Source: Allocatelliglobosispora scoriae
GTDB taxonomy: Bacteria > Actinomycetota > Actinomycetes > Mycobacteriales > Micromonosporaceae
Reading direction: 5' to 3'
Assembly (NCBI RefSeq): GCF_014204945.1
Contig: NZ_JACHMN010000002.1
Span: 3,805,001-3,869,000, forward strand
DNA: 64,000 bases
Part shown: positions 8,404 through 16,962 of the stretch, piece after piece
Position numbering within the stretch: the stretch's first letter is position 1
How the letters are laid out: each line of letters begins with the position of its first letter
The notes under the pieces: model-generated
Database searches by the model: none
The model's input: the letters and a program-made list of their open reading frames with translations, nothing else
What the model was told of the DNA's origin: nothing
Made by a program: the position numbers and the translations under genes

Positions 8404-10086
8404 CTACCGGCAGCCGCAGGCCGCGATGGTGTTGGCGATGACGTCGAGCTGGTCGCGGGCGATGTCGTTGTCGACCGGCACCTGATCGGCGAGGATGGCG
8501 AAGGCGAGCAGCCGCCCGTCCTTCGTGACGACGATGCCCGAGATCGCGTTGACCGCGCTGAGCGTCCCGGTCTTGGCTCGCACCAGGCCGCCGCCACCGG
8601 CGACCGACTTCGCCTTGAACCGGTCGTTAAGCGTCCCCGACCAGGCGCCGACGGGCAGCCCGGCGAAGAGTCCGCGCAGCTCGGGGTGCTTGGGTCCGGC
8701 GGCGAGCGCGAGCAGGTAGGTCTGCACCGCGGGCGAGATCGCGTCCCGTCGGGAGAGGCCGGAGCCGTCGACGAGCTTGATCTGCGCCGGGTCGGCGCCG
8801 AGCCCCGCGAGCACCTCCGCGGTGGCGATGCCGCCGTTCTCGAAGGTGGCGGGCTTGCCCTTGGCGATCGCGACCTGCCGGGCCATCGCCTCGGCGACGA
8901 CGTTGTCGCTCTCGGCGAGCATGACCTCGACCATGGAGCCGACGGTGGGGGAGGTGACGGACCCGAGCACGGCGGCGCCCTCGGCGGCCTTGCCCTTCGT
9001 GACGGCGCTGATCGGGAGTCCGAGCAGCTTGGCGAAGGCCTGGCCGGCGGCGAGGTCGGGCTGGGCGGAGCGGTCGTAGCTGGCGTGGATGTCCCGGTTG
9101 CGTTTCGGACTCGTACGCGCACCGTCCACCATCAGACCGCTGATGCGCGCGCCGTAGCCGCCGGTCGCGATGTCCTCGTCCCAGCCGGGCCCGAGCGTCG
9201 AGCCGGGGAAGATCGTCGGGTCGATGATCACCTTGGTCGGAGCGACTCCGGCGAGTGCCGCCTTGACCTGCTTGGCGAGCTCGTCGAGCCGGGCGGCACC
9301 CTGGTAGAACGTGGTCGGTCCGACGCCGAGGGTCGGGTCGCCGGCGCCGACGAGGACCACCTCGCCGCCCTTGGGTCCGGCGACGGCGGAGGTGGTGATC
9401 CGGTGGTCGGCGCCCCGGACGGAGAGCACCGCGGCGGCGGTGAGCAGCTTCGTCGTGGAGGCGGGGGTGGTGGTCTCCTGCCCGCCCCGGTCGTAGAGCG
9501 TCGTCCCGGTGAGGGCGTCGACGACGGAGATGTTGACGGGGCCGATCCCGGCGGTGGTGACCGACTTGTCGAGGAGGGCCTTGAGCTTCGCGGCGGTCGG
9601 CTGCGGTGCGTTCTCGTCCATGCCCGCGAGGACCGGTTCGGCGGTCGGCGCCGGCGTGGTCGCGTCGGCGCTCGGCGTACCGGTGATGTGCAGGAGCTCG
9701 GAGAGCTGCTCGGGGCGGACGAGGGCGAAGCCGCCGATCACGAGCCCGGCGACGATCAGGAGCGAGACGGCGGCGATCGCCGCTCCGCGCCGCTTACGCC
9801 GCTTGCGGGTCTTCTTCGGTGGACGAGCGTTCTGTGGACGACCGGCGGGTCCCTGTGGATAACCTACCTGTGGATAAAGTCCACTTTGCGGTGGATTATC
9901 CTGTGGATAACGATGGGGATAGCCGGCCTGTTCCTGTGGATAAGTCGGTGGAAAACTCGGTTGTTGCTGCTCAGAGGCCCAGATCGGCGGCTCCGTGTAC
10001 GCCTGCTGCGGGCGATTCTCAGCCCACGACGGATCGGAGTCGTAGTGTGAACCATGCCTCCCCACGGAGCCTCCCTCTATGTGCAT
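8404..10086 (-). CDS. dacB: D-alanyl-D-alanine carboxypeptidase/endopeptidase (PBP4, S13 family)
   Basis: A 560-residue protein with a cytoplasmic Pro/Gln/Tyr-rich leader (about residues 1-95, several YPQ units), a basic stretch, one membrane helix (AAIAAVSLLIVAGLVIGGFA) and an extracellular S13 domain. The active-site motifs are SxxK (STTK, Ser210-Lys213), SDN (393-395) and KTG (505-507). It trims or cleaves peptidoglycan cross-links at the cell surface. An in-frame GTG at 10065 follows GGGAGG closely and could be the true start. It is divergent from ppa, as in mycobacteria. The coding segment for the YPQ units has four identical 9-mers matching DnaA boxes, listed separately. Confidence 0.88.
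   Translation of the reverse strand: MHIEGGSVGRHGSHYDSDPSWAENRPQQAYTEPPIWASEQQQPSFPPTYPQEQAGYPHRYPQDNPPQSGLYPQVGYPQGPAGRPQNARPPKKTRKRRKRRGAAIAAVSLLIVAGLVIGGFALVRPEQLSELLHITGTPSADATTPAPTAEPVLAGMDENAPQPTAAKLKALLDKSVTTAGIGPVNISVVDALTGTTLYDRGGQETTTPASTTKLLTAAAVLSVRGADHRITTSAVAGPKGGEVVLVGAGDPTLGVGPTTFYQGAARLDELAKQVKAALAGVAPTKVIIDPTIFPGSTLGPGWDEDIATGGYGARISGLMVDGARTSPKRNRDIHASYDRSAQPDLAAGQAFAKLLGLPISAVTKGKAAEGAAVLGSVTSPTVGSMVEVMLAESDNVVAEAMARQVAIAKGKPATFENGGIATAEVLAGLGADPAQIKLVDGSGLSRRDAISPAVQTYLLALAAGPKHPELRGLFAGLPVGAWSGTLNDRFKAKSVAGGGGLVRAKTGTLSAVNAISGIVVTKDGRLLAFAILADQVPVDNDIARDQLDVIANTIAACGCR
9854..9943. promoter_or_regulatory. Cluster of four DnaA-box-like 9-mers inside dacB
   Basis: The 9-mer TGTGGATAA (complement TTATCCACA, the classical DnaA box) occurs exactly at 9854-9862, 9869-9877, 9902-9910 and 9935-9943. 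A related GTGGATTAT lies near 9891 and a CGTCCACAG just upstream in dacB. On the coding strand each box reads TAT-CCA-CAG (Tyr-Pro-Gln). These codons are AT-rich for this genome, where TAC and CCG/CCC dominate. This could be a DnaA-binding or titration site embedded in the coding region near the dacB/ppa divergent promoter, or simply a repeated peptide. Confidence 0.45.
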
Positions 10087-10187
10087 TCAACGACCTAGGC
10101 GAGACTAACCACAATTGGCCAGCGTCGGCGAGACCTTGGCGTCGATGCGTCGATGATCAGGGGCGATAAATGAGCAGGGAGCGTGAC

Positions 10188-10691
10188 ATGGATTTCGACG
10201 TCACTGTTGAGATCCCGAAGGGGCAACGCAACAAGTACGAGGTCGATCACGCTACGGGCCGGATCCGGCTCGACCGGACCCTGTTCACCTCCACGCAGTA
10301 CCCGGCTGACTACGGCTTCATCGAGGGCACCCTCGGTGAGGACGGCGATCCGCTGGACGCGCTCGTGCTGGTACAGGAGCCCACCTTTCCCGGCTGCCTG
10401 ATCCGCTGCCGGGCCATCGGCATGTTCCGCATGACCGATGAAAAGGGCGGCGACGACAAGGTGCTCTGCGTTCCCTACGAGGATCCGCGGCTGGAGCACC
10501 TCCGCGACATTCACCACGTCGGTGAGTTCGACCGGCTGGAGATCCAGCACTTCTTCGAGGTCTACAAGGACCTTGAGCCCGGCAAGAGCGTCGAGGGCGC
10601 GACCTGGGTCGGGCGTGTCGAGGCCGAGGCCGAGGTGAAGCGCTCGTTCCAGCGTCTCAAGGACCACGAGGCGGAGCACGGCTCGCACTGA
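10188..10691 (+). CDS. ppa: Inorganic pyrophosphatase (family I)
   Basis: A soluble enzyme of 167 residues that hydrolyses pyrophosphate to two phosphates. Characteristic family I segments are visible: [43 protein letters not shown], and the metal-binding [14 protein letters not shown] chose ATG 10188 over the in-frame ATG 10170, because AGGGAG lies six bases upstream and homologues begin M-x-F-D-V-T-V-E-I-P. Divergent from dacB with about 100 bases between them. Confidence 0.96.
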   Translation: MDFDVTVEIPKGQRNKYEVDHATGRIRLDRTLFTSTQYPADYGFIEGTLGEDGDPLDALVLVQEPTFPGCLIRCRAIGMFRMTDEKGGDDKVLCVPYEDPRLEHLRDIHHVGEFDRLEIQHFFEVYKDLEPGKSVEGATWVGRVEAEAEVKRSFQRLKDHEAEHGSH

Positions 10692-10759
10692 TCTGCGTTC
10701 CGGGGGTCTGTCGTCGCCATGATCGGCGGGACAGGCCCCCGCGCGCTAGGGTCAGTGCC

Positions 10760-11803
10760 ATGGCTCAGCTCGTGGATTGGGAGTTGGCGGCGGCGACCGC
10801 GGCGAAACTCGGCCCCACCGGGCCGAAGGTGACGCCCGGCGAAGCCGCCTCGGCCGTGGCCGACCTGCGCCGCCTCGCCGACGAGGCGACCGGTCATGTC
10901 GCCGCCTTCACCGGGCTCACCGAGGCGATGACCCCCGGTCCGGTCCGGGTCGTCGACCGGCGTGACTGGGCGGCGGCCAACGTGGCGGGCCTGCAGGCGG
11001 TGGTCAACCCGCTGGCGGACCGGCTCACCAAGGGCAAGGAGGTGCCGGGCCTGCTCGACTCCGTCGGCTCCAAGGTCACCGGGGTGCAGGCCGGCACGGT
11101 CCTGGGCTACCTCTCCGGCAAGGTGCTCGGCCAGTATGAGGTCTTCTCCGCCGAGCCCGGCCAGCTGCTGCTCGTCGCGCCCAACATCGTGGGGGTCGAG
11201 CGCAAGCTCGGCGCCGATCCGCGCGACTTCCGGCTCTGGGTCTGCCTGCACGAGGTGACGCACCGGGTGCAGTTCACCGCGGTGCCGTGGCTGCGCTCGC
11301 ACTTCCTCGCCGAGGTCCAGGCCTTCGTGGACGCCTCCGAGACCAACAGCCAGCAGTTCGTGACCCGGGCTCGCGAGGCGCTGGGGACGATCGCCGACGC
11401 GATCCGCGACCCGAAGAGCACCGTCAGCATGATCGACGTGGTCCAGACGCCGGAGAGCAAGGCGGTCCTCGATCGCCTGACGGCGCTGATGACGCTTGTC
11501 GAGGGGCACGCCGAGGTCGTGATGGACGGCGTCGGACCGCAGGTCATCCCCTCGGTCGGTGCGATCCGCGAGAGCTTCAACCGCCGCCGGGCCGCTGGCG
11601 GCTCGGTCGAGTCGGTGATCCGCCGGCTGCTGGGGATCGACGCCAAACTCCGCCAGTACGCCGAGGGCCGCCACTTCGTGCAAACGGTCGTCGACCGCGT
11701 CGGCATGCCCGCCTTCAACACGATCTGGACCTCGCCGGAGACCCTGCCGACGATCGCCGAGCTCGCCGCACCGGAAGCATGGATCTCCCGCGTCGCCCAT
11801 TGA
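10760..11803 (+). CDS. Zinc-dependent metalloprotease-like protein (DUF2342)
   Basis: A 347-residue soluble protein of the actinobacterial DUF2342 family, sometimes annotated as coenzyme F420 biosynthesis-associated or putative hydrolase. It has a zincin motif HEVTH (His164, Glu165, His168) and a downstream EGHAEVVMD (residues 248-256) whose Glu or His may supply the third ligand. No signal peptide or membrane helix is evident. The mycobacterial homologue occupies the same place between dacB/ppa and tilS, so this is conserved backbone. The substrate is unknown. Confidence 0.85.
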   Translation: MAQLVDWELAAATAAKLGPTGPKVTPGEAASAVADLRRLADEATGHVAAFTGLTEAMTPGPVRVVDRRDWAAANVAGLQAVVNPLADRLTKGKEVPGLLDSVGSKVTGVQAGTVLGYLSGKVLGQYEVFSAEPGQLLLVAPNIVGVERKLGADPRDFRLWVCLHEVTHRVQFTAVPWLRSHFLAEVQAFVDASETNSQQFVTRAREALGTIADAIRDPKSTVSMIDVVQTPESKAVLDRLTALMTLVEGHAEVVMDGVGPQVIPSVGAIRESFNRRRAAGGSVESVIRRLLGIDAKLRQYAEGRHFVQTVVDRVGMPAFNTIWTSPETLPTIAELAAPEAWISRVAH

Positions 11804-11898
11804 TCACGGAGTCCGGCGAGCACGAGATCAGCGAACACGGAGATCCGCGAGAATCGGTGAGCAAGAAGCGCGGTGAGCATGGAGAGCGGTGACCGCCG

Positions 11899-12894
11899 AT
11901 GAGCGGCCCTTCACCGGCCGTGGCCGAGATCCGTGTCGCGGTTCGCGCTGCCCTGACGGCTCGGGCTGCCCTGACGGCTGAAGCTGCCGGGCGCACGGTT
12001 CTCGTCGCCTGCTCCGGCGGCGCCGACTCCGTCGCGCTCGCCGCCGCCGCCGCGTTCGTCGCGCCCCGGCTCGGGATGAGGGCAGGTCTCGTCACCGTCG
12101 ACCACGGCCTTCAGGACAGCTCCTCGGAGCGTGCCGGGGCGGTCGCGGCCTGGGCTCGCACCATCGGCCTCGATCCGGTCGAGTCCGTGGCCGTCCACGT
12201 GCCGGAGGACGGGACGGGCCCGGAGGCCGCAGCCCGGTCGGCCCGGTACGGAGCGCTCGTCGACACGGCACGCGAACATGGTGCGGTCGGGGTGCTGCTG
12301 GGCCACACGATGGAGGATCAGGCCGAGACGTGCCTGCTCGCCCTCGCCCGGGGTGCCGGGCCGCGCGGGCTGGCCGGGATGCCCGCCGTCCGCGAGCTCG
12401 ACGGTGTCGGCCTGCTCCGACCACTGCTCGGGATGAGGCGTGCCACGACCAGGGCGGCGGCGATCGAGAGCGGGTTCATCCCGTGGGACGACCCGCACAA
12501 CGGCGATCCGAGATATGCCCGGCCTCGCGTACGCCATGAGCTGCTGCCCGCCCTGATCGACGCGCTCGGCGACGGTGTCGTGGGCAACCTGGCGCAGACC
12601 GCTCGGCAGCTCGCGATGGACGCCGATTACCTGGACCGGGTGGCGACCGACGAGACGAGCCTCGATGTCAGGGTGCTCGCCGGGCTGCATCCCGCGATCC
12701 GAGGGCGGGTGCTGCACCGCTTCGCCCTCGACGCCGGTGCGGTGGCGTCGGCGCTCGGGCACCGGCACGTCGACGCGCTCGACGCATTGATCACCCGCTG
12801 GCACGGGCAGGGCCCGGTCTGGCTGCCCGGTGGCGTGGCGGTTGCGCGCGTCGAGGGTCGGCTGCAGAAGCACGGTGGGAAGATTCCTCCCTAA
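11899..12894 (+). CDS. tilS: tRNA(Ile)-lysidine synthetase
   Basis: A 331-residue N-type ATP pyrophosphatase with the PP-loop SGGADS at residues 39-44 (VACSGGADSVAL). Later blocks include GLVTVDHGLQ, LLGHTMEDQAET (the H-T-x-x-D-Q-A-E-T core) and LLRPLLGMRR. It converts the wobble cytidine of tRNA-Ile(CAU) to lysidine so that AUA codons are read. The C-terminal substrate-recognition domain is short, as is usual in actinobacteria. The N-terminus contains a small direct repeat encoding RAALTARAALTAEAAG. In mycobacteria tilS directly precedes hpt; here a secreted subtilase gene lies between them. Confidence 0.93.
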   Translation: MSGPSPAVAEIRVAVRAALTARAALTAEAAGRTVLVACSGGADSVALAAAAAFVAPRLGMRAGLVTVDHGLQDSSSERAGAVAAWARTIGLDPVESVAVHVPEDGTGPEAAARSARYGALVDTAREHGAVGVLLGHTMEDQAETCLLALARGAGPRGLAGMPAVRELDGVGLLRPLLGMRRATTRAAAIESGFIPWDDPHNGDPRYARPRVRHELLPALIDALGDGVVGNLAQTARQLAMDADYLDRVATDETSLDVRVLAGLHPAIRGRVLHRFALDAGAVASALGHRHVDALDALITRWHGQGPVWLPGGVAVARVEGRLQKHGGKIPP

Positions 12895-12917
12895 TACTTG
12901 CGAATTGGGGGATTTCA

Positions 12918-15900
12918 GTGCTGGGCAGCAGCGTCAGGAATTGGTTCACCGCGCTCCTCGTACCCCCGCTGCTTTTCATGAGCGCGACCCCCACCTGGGC
13001 CGCGGCCGCCGGCGAGGCGACGGCGCTCAAGCCCGGCGCCCGGGCGACCGCGGCGAAGGTGACGAGCCGGATCGCCCGCACGGATCGCACGCTGCTCGGC
13101 CAGCGGGCCACGAGCGCGGTGTCGGTGCTGGTCAAGCTCGACTACGACCCCGTGGCGACCTACGCCGGGGATGTGCGCGGCTATGCGGCGACGAGCCCGT
13201 CGGTGACCGGGCGGGCGCTCGCCGGGGGCAGCGCCGAGATCGCCTACGAGCGATATGTCGCGGCGCGGGAGGCGGCCTTCGGCCGTGCGCTCGCCTCCCG
13301 GCTGCCCGGCGCGAAGCTGGGGCGCAGCCTCCGGACCGTCTACGGCGGCATCGCGGTGACGCTGCCCGCCAACCGGGTCGACGACCTGCTGCGGATCAGC
13401 GGCGTCGCTGCCGTGCAGCGCGACGAGATCCGCCAGCCGCTCACGGACTCCAGCGGTGCGTTCATCGGCGCCGACATCGTGCAGCAGCAGCTCGGCGGCG
13501 AGCGCGACGCCGGGCGCGGTGTGATCTTCGGGGTGCTCGACACGGGCGCCTGGCCGGAGCACCCGTCCTTCGCCGACCAGGGCAACCTCTCGGCACCGCC
13601 CGCGAAGGCCGACGGCACTGCTCGCACCTGCGACTTCGGCGTCAACCCGCAGACGAAGCAGCGCTTCACCTGCACCAACAAGCTCATCGGCGGCGCGGCC
13701 TTCCTCGACACCTATCGCCAGCAGCACGGTGCCGACAGCGAGACCTTCTGGAGCGCCCGCGACAGCGAGGGCCACGGCACCCACACCGCCTCCACCTCCG
13801 CAGGCAACGCGCTGACCAGCGCGAAGGTCTTCGGCGTCGAGCGCGGTCCACTGCGCGGCGTCGCGCCGGGCGCGTGGATCAGCGTCTACAAGGTCTGCGG
13901 CGGACTGGGCTGCTTCTCCTCCGACGCGGCGGCGGCGGTCGCGCAGGCCGTCAAGGACGGCGTCGAGGTGATCAACTTCTCCGTCTCCGGCGGCACCGAG
14001 CCCTCCACCGATCCGGTCGAGCTCGCCTTCCTCGACGCCTATGCCGCCGGGGTCTTCGTCGCCGCGTCGGCGGGCAACTCGGGCCCCGACGCGGGCACGG
14101 TCAACCACCTCTCGCCCTGGGTGACCACGGTCGCGGCCTCCACCCAGCTCCGCGAGTTCAGCTCGACGCTCACCCTGCGCGCCGGTGACAAGACCCTCAC
14201 GCTGCGCGGATCCTCCATCACCGCGGGCGTCGGCACCTCCCCGGTGGTACGCGCAGCAGACGTACCCGGATACACCGGCGGCGCCCAGTGCCTGCGGGCG
14301 GCGAAGAAGAACGCGTTCGCCGGGAAGATCATCGTCTGTGAGCGCGGTGAGAACGCCCGCGTCGAGAAGGGCTACTTCGCCTTCCGGGCCGGTGCCGTCG
14401 GCATGATCCTTTACAACCCGACGAAGCAGGACACCGAGACCGACAACCACTGGCTGCCCACGGTGCACCTCGCGGACGGCTCGAAGCTGCTGCCCTTCTT
14501 GAAAAGGGGCAACGTCCAGGGCAGCTTCACCGCCGGGGCGGCCCGCAAGGGCACCGGCGACGTGATGGCCGCCTTCTCCTCGCGCGGCCCCGGCGGACTC
14601 GCCCTCAAGCCGGATGTCACCGCACCCGGCGTGCAGATCCTCGCCGGGCACACTCCCGTACCGGACGAGCCCACCGGCGGCCCCAAGGGCGAGCTGTTCC
14701 AGGCGATCGCGGGCACCTCGATGTCGGGCCCGCACGTGGCGGGCGCCGGGATCCTGCTCGCCGCCGCGCATCCCGGCTGGTCACCGGGGCAGATCAAGTC
14801 GGCGCTGATGACGACCGCGGTGACCGAGGTCGTCAAGGAGGACGGCATCACCAAGGCCGACCCGCTCGACCTCGGTGCCGGGCGGATCGCCGTCGACCGC
14901 GCGGTCACGCCGGGCCTCACCTTCGACGAGACCGCCGCCCGGATGACCGCGCTCGCCGCCAACGATGTCGCCGCCGTGCAGCTCAACAGCCCGTCGATCA
15001 ACGCGCCGGTGATGCCGGGACGGCTCGTCGTCGTGCGGACCGCCCGCAATGTCACCGACCACGCGCTCAGCTACACCGCCGCGACCACGGCACCCGCGAA
15101 GAGCTCGATCACCGTCAGCCCGGCCGCCTTCACCGTCGCGGCGGGCGAGTCCGTCCGCCTGACGATCACCATCTCGTCGACGGCGGGGAAGAAGCAGCTC
15201 TTCGGTGCGGTCCGGCTCACCCCGGCGAGCGGGTCCGGCGTACCGGCGCTGCACCTGCCGGTGGCGTTCGTGCCGCAGCAGGGCTCCACCACGCTGACCG
15301 GCGACTGCTCGTCGACGACGATGCGGCTCGGCGGCGCGGTGGACTGCGACTACCGGGTGCGCAACGACTCCTATGCGGCGGCGACGGTGAAGATCAACGC
15401 CAAGATCGGCGAGGGTACGGTCGTCAGCGGCTCGACACCGCCCGCCGGTGAGGTGACCCTCGCGGGCGCCACACCGGGCCTGCCCTCGATCGCGAAGGTC
15501 GACGGGGTGCACTGGCACTCGCTCGGCGCCCTCGGCATCCCGGCCGAGCCCATCGGCGACGAGGACATCCTGAACTTCGACACGCCGAGCTTCACCTACG
15601 CGGGTGCGAGCTACGACTCGATCGGGGTCACCTCCAACGGCTACCTCGTGGTCGGCGGTGGCGGCGCGCAGGACCTCTCCGCCGAGCCCGGCGGCCTGCC
15701 CGACCCCCGGCGCCCCAACAACGTGCTGGCGCCCTTCTGGACGGATCTGGACGGCTCCGGCGCCGACGGGATCCGGGCCGGTGCCGTGCGGGTGGACGGC
15801 AAGGACTGGATCGCCGTCGAGTGGGGCGTCAAGGTCTTCGGCACCGACTCCGACCGCCGCTTCCAGGTCTGGATCGCGCTCGGCGACGACCCCGAGGTGA

Positions 15901-16181
15901 TCTTCGCTTACGACCCGGCGACGCCGCTCGCCGCGCCCGGTGCCCTGAAGTGGGCGATCGGCGCCGAGAACATGATCGGCGGCGGCGACGCCCGGGCCGC
16001 GCTCCCCACGGCCGACCTGCGCGTCACGGCCACTGCGGGCAAGCCCGGGCAATCCATCGGGTACGCCTTCCGGGTGACCGGGCTGCGCCCCGGCACGACC
16101 TCGATCGTCACCACGATGACCAGCACATCCGTCCCAGGAACCACGGTACTCAAGCAGCCCCTCACGGTGGTCCTGCGGTGA
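12918..16181 (+). CDS. Large secreted subtilisin-like serine protease with PA domain
   Basis: A 1087-residue S8 peptidase with GTG start, a signal peptide (hydrophobic core around residues 10-32), an inhibitor I9-like prodomain (about 60-180), and a catalytic domain with Asp208 (GVIFGVLDTGAWPEHPSF), His286 (GHGTHTASTSAGN) and Ser601 (GTSMSGPHVAG). A PA domain is inserted before the serine (GKIIVCERGENARVEKGYFA). Fibronectin/Ig-like and beta-sandwich regions follow to the C-terminus. It is probably an extracellular degradative protease. It interrupts the tilS-hpt neighbourhood seen in mycobacteria and is likely a lineage-specific insertion. No cell-wall anchor is visible. Confidence 0.9.
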   Translation: MLGSSVRNWFTALLVPPLLFMSATPTWAAAAGEATALKPGARATAAKVTSRIARTDRTLLGQRATSAVSVLVKLDYDPVATYAGDVRGYAATSPSVTGRALAGGSAEIAYERYVAAREAAFGRALASRLPGAKLGRSLRTVYGGIAVTLPANRVDDLLRISGVAAVQRDEIRQPLTDSSGAFIGADIVQQQLGGERDAGRGVIFGVLDTGAWPEHPSFADQGNLSAPPAKADGTARTCDFGVNPQTKQRFTCTNKLIGGAAFLDTYRQQHGADSETFWSARDSEGHGTHTASTSAGNALTSAKVFGVERGPLRGVAPGAWISVYKVCGGLGCFSSDAAAAVAQAVKDGVEVINFSVSGGTEPSTDPVELAFLDAYAAGVFVAASAGNSGPDAGTVNHLSPWVTTVAASTQLREFSSTLTLRAGDKTLTLRGSSITAGVGTSPVVRAADVPGYTGGAQCLRAAKKNAFAGKIIVCERGENARVEKGYFAFRAGAVGMILYNPTKQDTETDNHWLPTVHLADGSKLLPFLKRGNVQGSFTAGAARKGTGDVMAAFSSRGPGGLALKPDVTAPGVQILAGHTPVPDEPTGGPKGELFQAIAGTSMSGPHVAGAGILLAAAHPGWSPGQIKSALMTTAVTEVVKEDGITKADPLDLGAGRIAVDRAVTPGLTFDETAARMTALAANDVAAVQLNSPSINAPVMPGRLVVVRTARNVTDHALSYTAATTAPAKSSITVSPAAFTVAAGESVRLTITISSTAGKKQLFGAVRLTPASGSGVPALHLPVAFVPQQGSTTLTGDCSSTTMRLGGAVDCDYRVRNDSYAAATVKINAKIGEGTVVSGSTPPAGEVTLAGATPGLPSIAKVDGVHWHSLGALGIPAEPIGDEDILNFDTPSFTYAGASYDSIGVTSNGYLVVGGGGAQDLSAEPGGLPDPRRPNNVLAPFWTDLDGSGADGIRAGAVRVDGKDWIAVEWGVKVFGTDSDRRFQVWIALGDDPEVIFAYDPATPLAAPGALKWAIGAENMIGGGDARAALPTADLRVTATAGKPGQSIGYAFRVTGLRPGTTSIVTTMTSTSVPGTTVLKQPLTVVLR

Positions 16182-16242
16182 GAGGGCAATCTTGGTCACC
16201 CCGGGGTGCGGGAACCCATGAACATCGGGCAGGCTAGTGGTC

Positions 16243-16815
16243 ATGGCTGACGTGCCCGGGTGGTATGACAACGACATCGAACGAGTGGTCGTCTCCGCGG
16301 AGGACATCCGCACCAAGACCGACGAGCTCGCGAAACAGGTCGCCGCTGACTATTCGGACGCGGACGGGGTGTTGCTGGTCTGCGTACTCAAGGGTGCGGT
16401 CATGTTCATGGCCGACTTCGCCCGTGCGCTGGGCCGCTACGGCCCGCCGGCGGAGCTCGAGTTCATGGCCGTCTCGTCCTACGGGCAGGGCACGACCTCG
16501 AGCGGCGTGGTCCGGATCCTCAAGGACCTCGACCGTGACATCGCGGGCAAGCACGTGATCGTGGTCGAGGACATCGTCGACTCCGGCCTCACGCTGAGCT
16601 GGCTCCTGAAATATCTCGAGTCGCGGTCGGCTCGCAGCGTCGAGGTCGTGGCGCTGCTGCGCAAGCCCGATGCGATCAAGGTCTCGGTGCCGGTGAAGTA
16701 CGTCGGCTTCGACATCGCCAACGAATTCGTGGTGGGCTACGGGCTGGACTACGCAGAACGCTACCGAGATGCGCCATATGTCGGAGTTCTGAAGCCCGAG
16801 GTATACCAGAGGTAG
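16243..16815 (+). CDS. hpt: Hypoxanthine phosphoribosyltransferase
   Basis: A 190-residue purine salvage enzyme that converts hypoxanthine or guanine plus PRPP to IMP or GMP. The PRPP-binding loop is VIVVEDIVDSGLTL (Glu109-Gly115 core), with the LLVCVLKGAVMF and SSYGQGTTSSG segments typical of the family and a C-terminal YVGFDIANEFVVGYGLDY block. An in-frame GTG at 16237, two codons upstream, is an alternative start; neither has a strong Shine-Dalgarno. It lies directly upstream of ftsH, a very common actinobacterial arrangement. Confidence 0.95.
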   Translation: MADVPGWYDNDIERVVVSAEDIRTKTDELAKQVAADYSDADGVLLVCVLKGAVMFMADFARALGRYGPPAELEFMAVSSYGQGTTSSGVVRILKDLDRDIAGKHVIVVEDIVDSGLTLSWLLKYLESRSARSVEVVALLRKPDAIKVSVPVKYVGFDIANEFVVGYGLDYAERYRDAPYVGVLKPEVYQR

Positions 16816-16962
16816 CAGACTCTCAGCGAGTCCCCAGGTAGCCGTCGGGAGACGCTCGGTAACGTGAAGCGGCACCGTTGATGCGAACGGTGTACCGTCT
16901 AATCACTTGACGGCTCACGTATCGATCGGGAGGTTTCGGGCGCTCCGGCGCTCGGCAGTAGC

